Shown: in pieces, positions 45,038-53,085 of the stretch
How positions within the stretch are numbered: position 1 is the first letter of the stretch
Layout of the letters: every line of letters starts with the position of its first letter
Assembly: GCF_000421705.1 (NCBI RefSeq)
Contig: NZ_ATXN01000008.1
Coordinates: 116,001 to 180,000 of the forward strand
Direction of reading: 5' to 3'
DNA from: Brevundimonas naejangsanensis DSM 23858
Lineage (GTDB): Bacteria; Pseudomonadota; Alphaproteobacteria; Caulobacterales; Caulobacteraceae
Length of the DNA: 64,000 bases
The notes under the pieces: model-generated
The model's input: only the letters and a program-made list of their open reading frames with translations
Databases searched by the model: none
Told to the model about the DNA's origin: nothing
Made by a program: the position numbers and the translations under genes

Positions 45038-45743
45038 CGTCGCCCTGTGCGAACTCCTCACGTAGATCGGACAGGGTGTGCTGCAGGTGGTCGGCCACCA
45101 GACGGCGCACCGTAGCGGCGTCACGGGCCAGCCACGCCTGCAGGATGTCCTGATGCTCGGCCTCGGCCGTCAGATGGCGTCCCTTGTGCTCAAGGTGCTT
45201 GCGCACATAGCGGTCGGCCATGACATGAAGGCGGGTCGTAATTTCTGTCGTCAGGGCGCGCTTGCCCGGCTGCACCAGGGCGATGTGGAAAGCGCGGTTC
45301 AGGGGGCCGACCGTCGGCATGCCCCCAGCCGCCGCCGCATTCAGCTGCGCCAGCACCCGCCGGGCCTCGTCCTGCCGGGCCTCATCAGCGACAAGGCAGG
45401 CCTCGGCCGCCGCCTCCGGCTCCAGCTTGAGGCGCAGTTCGTAAATTTCCTCGGCCTCGGCCGCGCTCATGCCGCGCACGAAGAAGCCCCGGTTGGCGTG
45501 CGACACCACCAGCCCGTCCTGCTCCAGCCGCACAAGGGCTTCACGCAGGGGAATCTTTGAGACGTTCAGGTCCGCCGCCAGGGCGTCCTGACGGATCGGC
45601 ACGTCCGGCGCGATCGCGCCTGAGAGGATCATGTCGCGCACCACCTCCATCAGGCGGTCGGACAGGGTGCGGACTTCAAGCGGAGATGCGGCCATGCGGT
45701 TCATCGAGTCGAAAAGGCTGGGCCGGTCGCCCGACCCAGCCAT
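45027..45743 (-). CDS. GntR-family regulator with FCD domain
   Basis: 238 residues. The winged helix (about 15-85) has LSDRLMEVVRDMILSGAIAPD, IRQDALAADLNVSKIPLREALVRLEQDGLV (landmarks). The FCD ligand domain (about 90-225) has EEIYELRLKLEPEAA, the metal-site pattern NRAFHIALV, and HQDILQAWLARDAATVRRLVADHL. It is last in the operon reductase-deaminase-epimerase-GntR and probably controls the cluster through the GTATAC palindromes. The start is uncertain: ATGs at 45743, 45704 and 45695 all lack a good ribosome site. Confidence 0.9.
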   Translation of the reverse strand: MAGSGDRPSLFDSMNRMAASPLEVRTLSDRLMEVVRDMILSGAIAPDVPIRQDALAADLNVSKIPLREALVRLEQDGLVVSHANRGFFVRGMSAAEAEEIYELRLKLEPEAAAEACLVADEARQDEARRVLAQLNAAAAGGMPTVGPLNRAFHIALVQPGKRALTTEITTRLHVMADRYVRKHLEHKGRHLTAEAEHQDILQAWLARDAATVRRLVADHLQHTLSDLREEFAQGDGQG

Positions 45744-45779
45744 AACGCGCGCCGAACGCAATTACGACGCGCAAGTCGC

Positions 45780-46778
45780 TCAGACGACCTGGAAGCCCGC
45801 CCAGAAGGGATCCTTGCGGTCCACCCAGATGGTGTTGAAGCCGGTGGCGACGGCCGAACCCTCGATCGAGGGCACGATCGCCTTGTGGTCGCCCACCGTG
45901 GTCTCGGCTTCGACGCGGCCGATGAACCGGCTGCAGATGTAGCTTTCGTGGACGAAGGCGTCGCCGACCTTCAGCCGCCCCTTGGCGTGCAGATGAGCCA
46001 GCCGCGCCGAGGTGCCGGTGCCGCAGGGACTGCGGTCGATAGCCTTGTCGCCATAGAAGACGGCGTTGCGGCCGTCGGCGCTCTCACCCTTGGGCTTGTC
46101 GGCCCACAGCACGTGGCTGACCCCGTTGATCGAGGGTTCGTCCGGGTGCACCGGGTGGAAGGCCGCGCGCACCCGTTCGCGCACCAGACCGCTCAGTTCG
46201 ATGATGCGGCTGGCGCCCAGATCGTCCAGGCCCGTGTAGGCGCCCTGCGGCTCGACGATGGCGTAGTAGTTGCCGCCGTAGGACACGTCGACGCTCAGCG
46301 GGCCAAGGCCCGGCACGTCGATCTCGATGCCTTCCGCCGCCAGATAGGCGGGGACATTGCGGATGCGCACCGCGGTGACCTTGTCGCCCTCAGTCTCATA
46401 GGCGATGTCCAGAACGCCCGCCGGGACCTCGATCTTCAGACGCCCCGGCGTGCGCGGCCGGATCAGGCCGTGCTCCAGCCCGAAGGTGATCATGCCGATC
46501 GTCCCGTGGCCGCACATGGGCAGGCAGCCGCTGGTCTCGATGAACAGGATGCCCGCGTCCGCATCCGGCAGGGTCGGCGGATACAGGAAGCCGCCGCTCA
46601 TCATGTCGTGGCCGCGCGGCTCGAAACACAAGGAGGTGCGGATCCAGTCGTAACGGCTCAGGAAGTCGAGCCGACGCTCGGCCATGCTGGCCCCTGACAA
46701 CAGGGGCGCGCCGCCGGCGACCAGGCGAACCGGGTTGCCGGCGGTATGACCGTCGATGCAGAAAAAGACGTCGCGCAT
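45780..46778 (-). CDS. 4-Hydroxyproline 2-epimerase, proline racemase family
   Basis: 332 residues. Both catalytic cysteines are present: LPMCGHGTIGM (about 89) and SPCGTGTSARLAHL (about 250). Two Cys mark epimerases; the dehydratases of the family have Thr or Ser at the first position. The N-terminal IDGHTAGNPVRLV is also typical. It converts trans-4-hydroxy-L-proline to cis-4-hydroxy-D-proline in the cytosol. It starts 12 bases after the deaminase stop, in the middle of the operon. Confidence 0.92.
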   Translation of the reverse strand: MRDVFFCIDGHTAGNPVRLVAGGAPLLSGASMAERRLDFLSRYDWIRTSLCFEPRGHDMMSGGFLYPPTLPDADAGILFIETSGCLPMCGHGTIGMITFGLEHGLIRPRTPGRLKIEVPAGVLDIAYETEGDKVTAVRIRNVPAYLAAEGIEIDVPGLGPLSVDVSYGGNYYAIVEPQGAYTGLDDLGASRIIELSGLVRERVRAAFHPVHPDEPSINGVSHVLWADKPKGESADGRNAVFYGDKAIDRSPCGTGTSARLAHLHAKGRLKVGDAFVHESYICSRFIGRVEAETTVGDHKAIVPSIEGSAVATGFNTIWVDRKDPFWAGFQVV

Positions 46779-46790
46779 CTGGGCTCCGGA

Positions 46791-47720
46791 TCAGGTGATC
46801 TTGATGGCCTTGCCCGAGCCGATCGGGCGCGTTTCCGCCGCCTTTTCGACCATGGCGATGACCTCGGCGCGGCGGGCGCCGGCCAGCGGCATGCGCGGCA
46901 TCCGGACCCGTTCGTTGCCGCGACCCATGATCATCTCGGACAGTTTGATCGACTGCACCAGATCCGCAACCGAATCCAGGTGAAGCAGCGGCATGAACCA
47001 GCGATAGATCTCAAGGGCGCGGGCGATGTCGCCGGCTTGGACCGCCTTGACCAGGGCCACCGACTCTTCGGGGAAGGCGTTGGTCAGACCCGAGACCCAG
47101 CCCTTGGCGCCCAGAATCATGCCTTCCAGAGCCACATCGTCCAGGCCGACCATGACCGAATATCGGTCGCCCAGCTCGTTGAAGATGTCGGTGATGCGAC
47201 GCGAATCCGGGGCGCTTTCCTTCAGGGCGACGACGTTCGGCACGTCCGACAGACGGCGCAGATCGTCGTTGTTCAGCGTCTGACGATACATCAGCGGGTT
47301 GTTGTACAGCATGTTCGGCAGGCCGCTGGCGGCCGCCACGGCGCGGAAATGCGCCTCAAGCTCGGCTGCGGTGGGCACATAGACCATGGCCGGAAGCACC
47401 ATCAGGGCGTCCACGCCGATGTCCTCGGCGTCCTTGGCATAGGCCTCGGCGCGCGCCGTGGTCAGTTCGCTGACGCCGGTGATGATCGGCACGCGATTAT
47501 CGACGACTTCGACCGCCGCCTTGAGGACAGCGCGCTTTTCTTCAGGCTCAAGCGAGTTGTTCTCGCCGACCGTGCCCATGACGATGATGGCGTCGACGCC
47601 ATCACGGATCAGGCCGTCCAGAACCTTCTGGGTGGAGTCGAAATCGACCCCCAGGCTCTCATTGAACTGCGTGGTGGCCGCCGGGATCACCCCGGTCCAA
47701 TCCAACTTCATTCCCGCCAT
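46791..47720 (-). CDS. DapA-family lyase, candidate pyrroline-4-hydroxy-2-carboxylate deaminase
   Basis: 309 residues, TIM barrel of the dihydrodipicolinate synthase family. It has the loop MGTVGENNSLEPEEK, the tyrosine in MLYNNPLMY and the Schiff-base lysine in VVALKES (about 166). A true DapA elsewhere is likely. Next to a 4-Hyp epimerase and a GntR regulator, the best guess is the enzyme that turns pyrroline-4-hydroxy-2-carboxylate into 2-oxoglutarate semialdehyde. A GTATAC palindrome lies about 30 bases upstream. Confidence 0.87.
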   Translation of the reverse strand: MAGMKLDWTGVIPAATTQFNESLGVDFDSTQKVLDGLIRDGVDAIIVMGTVGENNSLEPEEKRAVLKAAVEVVDNRVPIITGVSELTTARAEAYAKDAEDIGVDALMVLPAMVYVPTAAELEAHFRAVAAASGLPNMLYNNPLMYRQTLNNDDLRRLSDVPNVVALKESAPDSRRITDIFNELGDRYSVMVGLDDVALEGMILGAKGWVSGLTNAFPEESVALVKAVQAGDIARALEIYRWFMPLLHLDSVADLVQSIKLSEMIMGRGNERVRMPRMPLAGARRAEVIAMVEKAAETRPIGSGKAIKIT

Positions 47721-47746
47721 TTGCTGCTCCTCCCGAGCTGGCTAAT

Positions 47747-47758
47747 TTCGTATACGTT
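47747..47758. promoter_or_regulatory. Candidate GntR operator, copy 2
   Basis: TTCGTATACGTT contains the 8-bp core CGTATACG (47749-47756) and matches the perfect copy at 10 of 12 positions. It lies between the reductase and the deaminase, suggesting an internal regulated promoter. Confidence 0.55.
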
Positions 47759-47851
47759 ATATGATTAGGCCGGAAGCGATGATCGATCAAGGCCCTGAAG
47801 GACCTTTAAAAATCCGCTCTCACGCCTGCTGGTCGGCTTGGCCGCCTCGCG

Positions 47852-48880
47852 TCAGAATCCAAGGGCCATGATCTGGTCGTACAGGACCTTGGGGGTGCGC
47901 ACGCCGTTGGCCAGACTGCGCGCACGGGCTTCATAACGGCGCTGCGACGGCAGGCGCGCGCCCTGGTCGGCGAAGGCTGCGAACAGGGCCTCGGCCCGCG
48001 CAGCGTTCGCCTCGGCGTCGCCGCCGCCCATCAGGCCGGGATCGAAGGCCAGGATCAGTTCGCCATGCATGGGCGCCGCCTTGGCGCCGTCATCAAAGGC
48101 CATCGATTCGCGGCTGGTCAGATCGCCGATCAACGGGCCCGCCATCAGTTCGATCATGGTCGACAGGGCCGAGCCCTTATGCCCGCCGAAGGTCAGCATG
48201 GCGCCGTCCAGAGCGGCGCGCGCATTCGTCGTCGGCCGCCCCTCGGCGTCGACGCCCCAGCCCTCGGGGATCGGCTTGCCGGCGATGTCGTGCAACGCCA
48301 TGTCCCCGCGCGCGATGGCGCTGGTGGCGAAGTCGAAGACATAAGGGTTAGGCCCCGGACGCGGCCAGCCGAAGGCGATCGGATTGGTGCCCAACAGGCC
48401 CCGCCGGCCGCCCGCCGGCGCCACCCACGAATGGCTGGGGGTCATGGCCAGGGCCGCCACGCCCATACTGGTCAGTTGTTCGATCTCGGGCCACAGGGCC
48501 GAGAAATGGAAGCAGTTGTTGATGACCAGCGCAGCCACCCCGACCTCCTTGGCCTTCTGCGCCAGCAAGGGCGCCGCCCGCTCAAAGGCCAGAAGGGAAT
48601 AGGCGTAACGGGCGTCGGCGCGCACCAGGGCGGGCGAGGCGTCGGTGATGACCGGCTCGGCGTCCAGCGACATCTTGCCCGAGCGGATGGTCATCACACA
48701 GCCGGGGAGACGATAAAGCCCGTGCGAGGCGCACTCGTCCCGCTCGCCCGCCGTAATGGCCCGCGCCACCGCCTCGGCGTGCGGAACGAACAGTCCCGCC
48801 CCCGTCAGCACCCGTCGCGACAGGGCGAACACCTCGTCGATCGACAAGGCGACCGTTTCCTGGGCCTCAAACACGCTCAT
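47852..48880 (-). CDS. Ldh-family NAD(P)H oxidoreductase, candidate pyrroline-2-carboxylate reductase
   Basis: 342 residues, the malate/L-lactate dehydrogenase-like type II family (ComC/YlbC/DpkA). Features are the N-terminal helix with GERDECASHGLYRLPG, the central INNCFHFSALWPEIEQL, LGTNPIAFGWPRPGPNPYVFDFATSA and FGGHKGSALSTMIELMAGPL (landmarks). In proline and hydroxyproline clusters the enzyme reduces pyrroline-2-carboxylates. The ATG at 48880 has a GGAGA site upstream; the frame further out is non-coding and holds the operator. First gene of the operon. Confidence 0.85.
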   Translation of the reverse strand: MSVFEAQETVALSIDEVFALSRRVLTGAGLFVPHAEAVARAITAGERDECASHGLYRLPGCVMTIRSGKMSLDAEPVITDASPALVRADARYAYSLLAFERAAPLLAQKAKEVGVAALVINNCFHFSALWPEIEQLTSMGVAALAMTPSHSWVAPAGGRRGLLGTNPIAFGWPRPGPNPYVFDFATSAIARGDMALHDIAGKPIPEGWGVDAEGRPTTNARAALDGAMLTFGGHKGSALSTMIELMAGPLIGDLTSRESMAFDDGAKAAPMHGELILAFDPGLMGGGDAEANAARAEALFAAFADQGARLPSQRRYEARARSLANGVRTPKVLYDQIMALGF

Positions 48881-48899
48881 ATCGCTCTCCCGCAGCACA

Positions 48900-48911
48900 A
48901 TCGTATACGAT
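48900..48911. promoter_or_regulatory. Candidate GntR operator, copy 1 (perfect palindrome)
   Basis: ATCGTATACGAT, a perfect 12-bp palindrome 19 bases before the reductase ATG. FCD-type GntR proteins bind short palindromes with a central TA of this kind. The same core recurs at 47749. Confidence 0.6.
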
Positions 48912-48953
48912 ATGGACGCAGGCGAAAACTTCAAGCCGTTTGGCGTCCGTTTT

Positions 48954-50381
48954 TTAGAGCGCGTCGCGGGCCACGGTCAGATCAGTCAGGAAACGGGTCC
49001 GCTCCTCGGCGCGTCGCGCCGCATCGGGCAGGCGCAACAGGTAGGACGGGTGAACCGTCAGCAGCACGCGCGCGCCATCCTTGGTTGTGAGAACGCGACC
49101 GCGTTCGGCCTGAACGGCGGGCTTTCGTCCCAGCACCGCAAGCCCCGCCGTCGCGCCCAGAGCCAGGATCAGCTGCGGCCTGACGAGGCGCCGTTCATGG
49201 TCCAGCCACCAGCGGCAGGCCTGGACTTCGCCCGCATTGGGCGTCTTGTGCATACGGCGCTTGCCGCGCGGCTCGTGCTTGAAATGCTTGACCGCATTGG
49301 TGAGGTAGAGGTCGCGACGATCCAGCCCCGCCTCTTCAAACGCCGCATCCAGAAGACGCCCGGCAGGGCCGACGAAGGGCCGACCGGCCAGGTCCTCCTG
49401 ATCGCCCGGCTGTTCGCCGACCACCATCAGGGCCGCGCGCCTCGGCCCCTCGCCGCAGACGCCCTGGGTGGCGTCGCGCCACAATGGGCAGCGGCGGCAG
49501 CCCTGAACGCCGCGCGCCAGCTCGTCCAGACTGTCGGGGACCAGATCATCCGTCGCCGCGCGATCCACCACCGGCGCGCGAACGCGCTGGAACCTGTCAT
49601 TGGGCGTGGGCGTAGGCTGGTTCACCATGGCATCCGTGCGAACCGACGCGGCGGCGGTCAGTTCCGGGATCAGCCCGGCCTCCGGCAGGTTTTTCCAGTA
49701 ACGCTTGGGCATTTCCGACCGCATCGCCTGAGGCCGCAGCCGCGCCGGATTGAAGGTCGAGGCGTAATAGGTGCGCCAGAAATCCTCCACCGCGTCCTCG
49801 GCGGGCGCCTGCGATTGATCGGCGGGCGGGCCGAAGGTCAGAAGCGTTCCGTCCCAATGCGCCGCCCCGTCCGGCGTCAGGATCGACCACCGCATGGCGC
49901 TGAACCGGCGCGCGAAGAAGGGCGCCGTCGCCTGCAGCACCCGATGCGCCGGTTCGAACCACGCCACCCAGCGCTCGCCCGCTTCGTCTTGCGTCTGTCG
50001 AAAGCGCACGAAGGCCTTCATCTTGTGGGCGGCGCGGCGCACCGCCTTCACCCGATCCGCCGCCTCGGCCACGTCGCGGTCGGACAGGACGGCCATCAGG
50101 TTCGGCTGATCCTTCAGCCGCCACAGCAGGCGATACATCAGGTCAAAGCGATCCTCGGACCGGTGCTGGATCAGTTGCGCCGCCGCGTCCAGAAAGGCGC
50201 GCGGCGCGGTGAACGCGCCTTCGACCTCAGGCAGGACGCCGCCCTCATCGAACAGGCCGCCCGCAGTCGCGCCGACCACGAACTTCACCAGGCCGGGCTC
50301 CTCGCCCGCCAGCCGCAGGCGCCGCGCCGCCTCGCGCCAGCCGTCGAAATCCAGCGGGTCGGACAGGACCGCCGTGCGCAT
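48954..50381 (-). CDS. udgX: DUF4130-UdgX fusion, uracil-DNA glycosylase superfamily
   Basis: 475 residues. The N-terminal ~240 residues form a DUF4130 domain (FDLMYRLLWRLKDQPN, FVRFRQTQ...RWVAWFEPAHRVL, FFARRFSAMRWSILTPDG). The C-terminal ~200 residues are UdgX: CRRCPLWRDATQ, motif I GEQPGDQEDLAGRPFVGPAG, the R-loop KRRMHKTP, and VHPSYLLRL. UdgX covalently traps uracil through the histidine of its KRRIH loop; here the sequence is KRRMH. It overlaps the upstream radical SAM gene by one base (TGATG), and the pair sits behind a LexA box. Confidence 0.93.
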   Translation of the reverse strand: MRTAVLSDPLDFDGWREAARRLRLAGEEPGLVKFVVGATAGGLFDEGGVLPEVEGAFTAPRAFLDAAAQLIQHRSEDRFDLMYRLLWRLKDQPNLMAVLSDRDVAEAADRVKAVRRAAHKMKAFVRFRQTQDEAGERWVAWFEPAHRVLQATAPFFARRFSAMRWSILTPDGAAHWDGTLLTFGPPADQSQAPAEDAVEDFWRTYYASTFNPARLRPQAMRSEMPKRYWKNLPEAGLIPELTAAASVRTDAMVNQPTPTPNDRFQRVRAPVVDRAATDDLVPDSLDELARGVQGCRRCPLWRDATQGVCGEGPRRAALMVVGEQPGDQEDLAGRPFVGPAGRLLDAAFEEAGLDRRDLYLTNAVKHFKHEPRGKRRMHKTPNAGEVQACRWWLDHERRLVRPQLILALGATAGLAVLGRKPAVQAERGRVLTTKDGARVLLTVHPSYLLRLPDAARRAEERTRFLTDLTVARDAL

Positions 50382-51622
50382 CAGAACAGGCTCAACTGCT
50401 CAGGCTTGCGCTGGGGCGCCAGGCGCGCGCGCAGATCGGCCGCGTCCGTCAGGCCGCCGGGCGTCCAGTCCAGCGCCGTGATCCACGGCCGCACCGCCTC
50501 GATCGACCGCGTCAGCCGACCGACATCCTCAAGCCGCAAGGTGCGATGCCGCCGCACCAACAGGATGCGGTCCACCGCCTTCACCCCCAGGCCCGGCACC
50601 CGCAGCAGGGTCTCGCGCGCCGCCCGGTTGACGTCGACGGGAAAGGCCTCGCGGCGCCGCAGCGCCCAGGCCAGCTTCGGATCGACGGCCAGATCCAGCA
50701 TGCCGTCGTCGGTCCCCTCGCCGATCTCGGGGGCGGTGAAGCCGTAGAAACGCATCAGCCAGTCGGCCTGATAGAGCCTGTGTTCGCGCATCAGCGGCGG
50801 CTTGGTCGGCGGCAGCAGGCTGGAGCCGTCGGGAATGGGGCTGAAGGCGGAATAATAGACCCGACGCAGGCCATAGCCGCCGTAAAGGGCGGCGCTGCGG
50901 GCCATGATCTCCGTGTCCGGCGCGCCGTCGGCGCCGACGATCAACTGGGTCGACTGACCGGCCGGGGCGAAGGCGGGCGGGCGCTTGCGGGCGCGCTTTT
51001 CGGGTTTGGCCTCTTCCAGTTTCAGCCGCACCTGCCCCATCGCCCTGCGGATGGTCCGCGCGTCCTTTTCCGGAGCGAGACGGCCCAGAGCCTCGTCGCG
51101 GGGCAGTTCGATATTGGCGGACAGTCGGTCGGCATAGAGACCCGCCAGCTCCACCAGCCGCGCGTCCGCCTCCGGGATCAGCTTCAGATGGATATAGCCG
51201 CGGAAGTCATGCTCTTCGCGCAGGCGCCGCGCGACCTCGACCAACTGCTCCATCGTATAGTCGCCGTTGCGGATCACGCCCGACGACAGGAACAGCCCCT
51301 CGATGTAGTTCCGCTTATAGAAGGCCAGGGTCAGGTCGACGACCTCCTGCACCGTGAAGCGCGCCCGCTCGACGTTGGACGACACCCGGTTGATGCAATA
51401 GGCGCAGTCGTAGATGCAGAAGTTGGTCAGCAGGATTTTCAGCAGGCTGACGCACCGACCGTCCGGCGTATAGGCGTGGCAGATGCCCATGCCCTCGGTC
51501 GAGCCGATCCCGCGCCCGCCCAGGGAATCCCGCTTCGTCGTGCCGGACGAGGCGCAGGAGGCGTCGTATTTCGCTGCGTCCGCCAGAACCGCCAGCTTTC
51601 GTCGGAGATCGATCTGAGCCAT
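50381..51622 (-). CDS. Radical SAM protein of the putative DNA modification/repair family
   Basis: 413 residues. The cluster motif CIYDCAYC (CX3CX2C, about 89-96) follows the family start YDASCASSGTTKR. The barrel includes GLFLSSGVIRNGDYTMEQL and QLIVGADGAPDTEI. The C-terminal HhH-like segment ARETLLRVPGLGVKAVDRILLVRRH is DNA-binding in type. The family is consistently paired with UdgX; its reaction is unknown. ATG at 51622; the nine upstream in-frame codons overlap a LexA box, so they are excluded. Confidence 0.92.
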   Translation of the reverse strand: MAQIDLRRKLAVLADAAKYDASCASSGTTKRDSLGGRGIGSTEGMGICHAYTPDGRCVSLLKILLTNFCIYDCAYCINRVSSNVERARFTVQEVVDLTLAFYKRNYIEGLFLSSGVIRNGDYTMEQLVEVARRLREEHDFRGYIHLKLIPEADARLVELAGLYADRLSANIELPRDEALGRLAPEKDARTIRRAMGQVRLKLEEAKPEKRARKRPPAFAPAGQSTQLIVGADGAPDTEIMARSAALYGGYGLRRVYYSAFSPIPDGSSLLPPTKPPLMREHRLYQADWLMRFYGFTAPEIGEGTDDGMLDLAVDPKLAWALRRREAFPVDVNRAARETLLRVPGLGVKAVDRILLVRRHRTLRLEDVGRLTRSIEAVRPWITALDWTPGGLTDAADLRARLAPQRKPEQLSLF

Positions 51623-51624
51623 TC

Positions 51625-51639
51625 GTTCATGATATGTTC
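51625..51639. promoter_or_regulatory. LexA (SOS) box of the radical SAM-udgX operon
   Basis: GTTC at 51625-51628, seven bases (ATGATAT), GTTC at 51636-51639: an exact match to the alphaproteobacterial SOS box GTTC-N7-GTTC. It lies 2 bases upstream of the ATG at 51622, so the operator probably covers the transcription start. Confidence 0.75.
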
Positions 51640-51744
51640 TGTCGCAAAACACGTCCAGCTTGGCCGAAAGGCTTTCGCAGCGGGACAGGACATAACCGGC
51701 GAGGCAGGGACGGCCGGCGCATCTGCGCTCGGCCGTCGGAGGGC

Positions 51745-53067
51745 TCAGTTGTTTCCCCTCAACCTGTGCTCATCAAACAGGCAGACGGCGTCGTAGCGGG
51801 GACGCGCCGCTTCGCACAGAGCTGCGACAGAGCGGGCGTCCGGTTTCACCCCGTGGTCGATCCAGCCCATCAAGGCCTCGAAAACCGCGACATATTCCGG
51901 CGGGCTGAGGGCGCTGTGTTCGGCTTCATTGGTGAAGGTCTGGACCAGCAGGTCGGCACGGCCCGCCGCCGCCACACGGTCGCGATAGTCGTCCTGATGC
52001 CAGACGAAGGCTGTGGGATCGTCCTTGCCGTGGATGGTGACGGTCGGGGCGACGATCATGCCTGACAGGTCCGCATCATAGGCCAGACGCGCCACCGCCA
52101 TCGGATCGGCGGCGAACCGCTCGACCCCCGCATTCAGCGCCGCATCGTCGTGCGAGCCCTGATAGACCGTCCGGCTGTTGTCGAACGGGTTGAGGCCGTC
52201 CAGGCGTTTCTGCACCAGATCCTGGAACAGGAAGGTGCCCCAGGCCAGATGCGACACCAGCTGCCCTTCGCCGATCCCCACAACGTTGAGAATGTCGGCC
52301 AGACGCTGCTTCTGCTCGGGCGAGCGCTCCGCCTCGGGCAGGCCGACGCCGGTGCAGGTCTTGACCCGCTGCGCCAGCTGGGCGCGGGTCAGGCGAGCGC
52401 CCTCGGGCAGACCCTGCCAGACCGGGTACTGCGCCTCGTCGGGCGCCGGATGGTTCTGGCAGTAATACTGATATACCGCACGCAGATCGGCGCGGAACCT
52501 GTAGGCCTCGGTCCCGCCCGCCAGCACCCCGCTGGTCAGGACCACGCCGTCCCAGACCACCTGGCCTTCGGCGTCGCGCGCATAGAGTTCGGCCGCCTTG
52601 GCTGCGACATTGCCGCCCCAGGACTGGCCGTGAAGAATGGTGCGGCGGGGCCGACCGAAGGCGTCCCAGAAAATCTGGCGCAGGTCGTCGGTGTCCTCGG
52701 CCGCCATGCGCACGCCGTAGCCGCCCCGGCGATAGGTCGACCCCGCCCAGGCGAAGCCCTCCTTCACCGTCATGGAGAAGCGCTCCAGATCTTCCAGCGG
52801 ATCATCGGCCTTGGGGGCCGCCCTGCGGGGCCCGCCGTGGGCGTGGACGATCAGCGAACCGTTCCAGTTCTCCGGCACGGCGATCCAGTAGTAGCCGCCC
52901 TTGGCCGCCCGCCCCGACCAGCAGTGCGCCTGCTGAGGAAGAAAATCGGGACAGACGGCCGGGACGGGCGCTGGCGACGGGGTCGCCGGCGCATCCTGGG
53001 CGGCGGCGAAGGGCGCGCCGGTCAGCGTGACGGCGGAAGCCGCCGCCAGCATCGAAAACAGACGCAT
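51745..53067 (-). CDS. Exported alpha/beta hydrolase
   Basis: 440 residues. A signal peptide ends PFAAAQ (cleavage near residue 24). The mature enzyme has VPENWNGSLIVHAHGGP (oxyanion region), the nucleophile elbow LHGQSWGGN (Ser at about 150), VTIHGKDDPTAF with the acid and NEAEHSALSPPEY with the histidine. Four or more cysteines suit a periplasmic or secreted protein. The fold resembles secreted peptidases and esterases of the S33/S9 type. It lies 18 bases after a TonB receptor and in one operon with dctA, so peptide or ester substrates are plausible. Confidence 0.85.
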   Translation of the reverse strand: MRLFSMLAAASAVTLTGAPFAAAQDAPATPSPAPVPAVCPDFLPQQAHCWSGRAAKGGYYWIAVPENWNGSLIVHAHGGPRRAAPKADDPLEDLERFSMTVKEGFAWAGSTYRRGGYGVRMAAEDTDDLRQIFWDAFGRPRRTILHGQSWGGNVAAKAAELYARDAEGQVVWDGVVLTSGVLAGGTEAYRFRADLRAVYQYYCQNHPAPDEAQYPVWQGLPEGARLTRAQLAQRVKTCTGVGLPEAERSPEQKQRLADILNVVGIGEGQLVSHLAWGTFLFQDLVQKRLDGLNPFDNSRTVYQGSHDDAALNAGVERFAADPMAVARLAYDADLSGMIVAPTVTIHGKDDPTAFVWHQDDYRDRVAAAGRADLLVQTFTNEAEHSALSPPEYVAVFEALMGWIDHGVKPDARSVAALCEAARPRYDAVCLFDEHRLRGNN

Positions 53068-53085
53068 CCCTATCGCCTCCTCAGA

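Noticed and set aside
47780..47815. Hairpin AAGGTCC-TTCA-GGGCCTT (minus strand) as a terminator of the reductase gene
   Set aside because: The stem is weak with one wobble pair and has no T tract after it.
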